From an uncultured Muribaculaceae bacterium (lineage in GTDB: Bacteria; Bacteroidota; Bacteroidia; Bacteroidales; Muribaculaceae): DNA of 64,000 nt. The DNA lies in the NCBI GenBank assembly GCA_910579305.1, contig CAJTTA010000002.1, forward strand, positions 28,613-92,612, written 5' to 3'. The notes beneath the pieces were generated by a model, which was given only the letters and a program-made list of their open reading frames with translations, searched no databases and was not told the origin of the DNA. This document shows, in pieces, positions 63,944 to 64,000 of the stretch (position 1 is its first letter; each line of letters begins with the position of its first letter). The position numbers and the translations under genes were made by a program.

Positions 63944-64000
63944 GTATATACAATGATTCGGTAAAATTTGAGGTTGTTCAGCCTTGGCTAAGCCGCTAAC

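Overview
The window reads as a chromosomal segment of a gut-type member of the Bacteroidota, most likely Bacteroidales and plausibly Muribaculaceae. The phylum call rests on many promoters of the Bacteroidota type (-7 element TAnnTTTG with a TTTG or TTG about 19-20 bases upstream), the near absence of Shine-Dalgarno sites, Bacteroidota-style ParC, L13, YidC and trigger factor, and lipoproteins and secreted proteins carrying BACON, fimbrillin-like, META, GIN and BspA-type domains. The family call is inference. No transposase, integrase, phage gene or CRISPR array is visible.

Layout. 1-9.8 kb: the 5' part of parC (cut by the window edge), a divergent DUF2400 gene, type II NADH dehydrogenase, a META lipoprotein, an SGNH hydrolase and a peroxiredoxin, then a GIN-domain protein and two membrane proteins on the minus strand and a glycosyltransferase on the plus strand. 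9.9-18.9 kb: minus-strand housekeeping genes (metallo-hydrolase, RsmI-like methylase, yidC, pyrG, and rplM-rpsI-rpsB-tsf). 19-22.4 kb: NYN protein, SufE, peptide transporter and a Crp/Fnr regulator. 22.5-31.6 kb: a 1390-residue secreted multidomain protein, typA, and a secreted M6 metalloprotease. 31.9-36 kb: folP-cdaA and a family 2 glycosidase. 36-44 kb: an hpt-adk-ABC exporter operon, pyrB-pyrI-flavin reductase, tRNA-Leu, radC with a glycosyltransferase, and efp. 44.2-49.2 kb: a three-gene surface operon (PEGA, BACON, fimbrillin-like). 49.3-53.6 kb: rpmH, an acyltransferase, tilS, a glycosyltransferase, DUF1919 and tRNA-His. 54.1-60.1 kb: a 2008-residue C10 cysteine protease with BspA-like repeats. 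60.3-63.9 kb: tig-clpP-clpX.

The housekeeping blocks follow familiar logic: pyrimidine synthesis (pyrB, pyrI, pyrG), purine salvage (hpt, adk), translation (L13, S9, S2, EF-Ts, EF-P, L34, TypA, TilS), protein folding and turnover (tig, clpP, clpX) and membrane insertion (yidC). The accessory part is mainly about the cell surface: two secreted proteases, a large secreted adhesin-like protein with a similar C-terminal tail, and the PEGA/BACON/fimbrillin-like operon.

The most interesting signals are (1) a run of 24 A in the promoter spacer of the PEGA/BACON/fimbrillin-like operon, which looks like a phase-variation switch; (2) a near-perfect FNR-type palindrome centred about 40 bases upstream of the predicted start of transcription of the 1390-residue protein, right beside a Crp/Fnr regulator gene; (3) an AT-rich segment replacing one leucine-rich block inside the C10 protease; and (4) structured leaders in front of rplM and rpsB. 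All four are read from sequence only and need the tests given with each finding.
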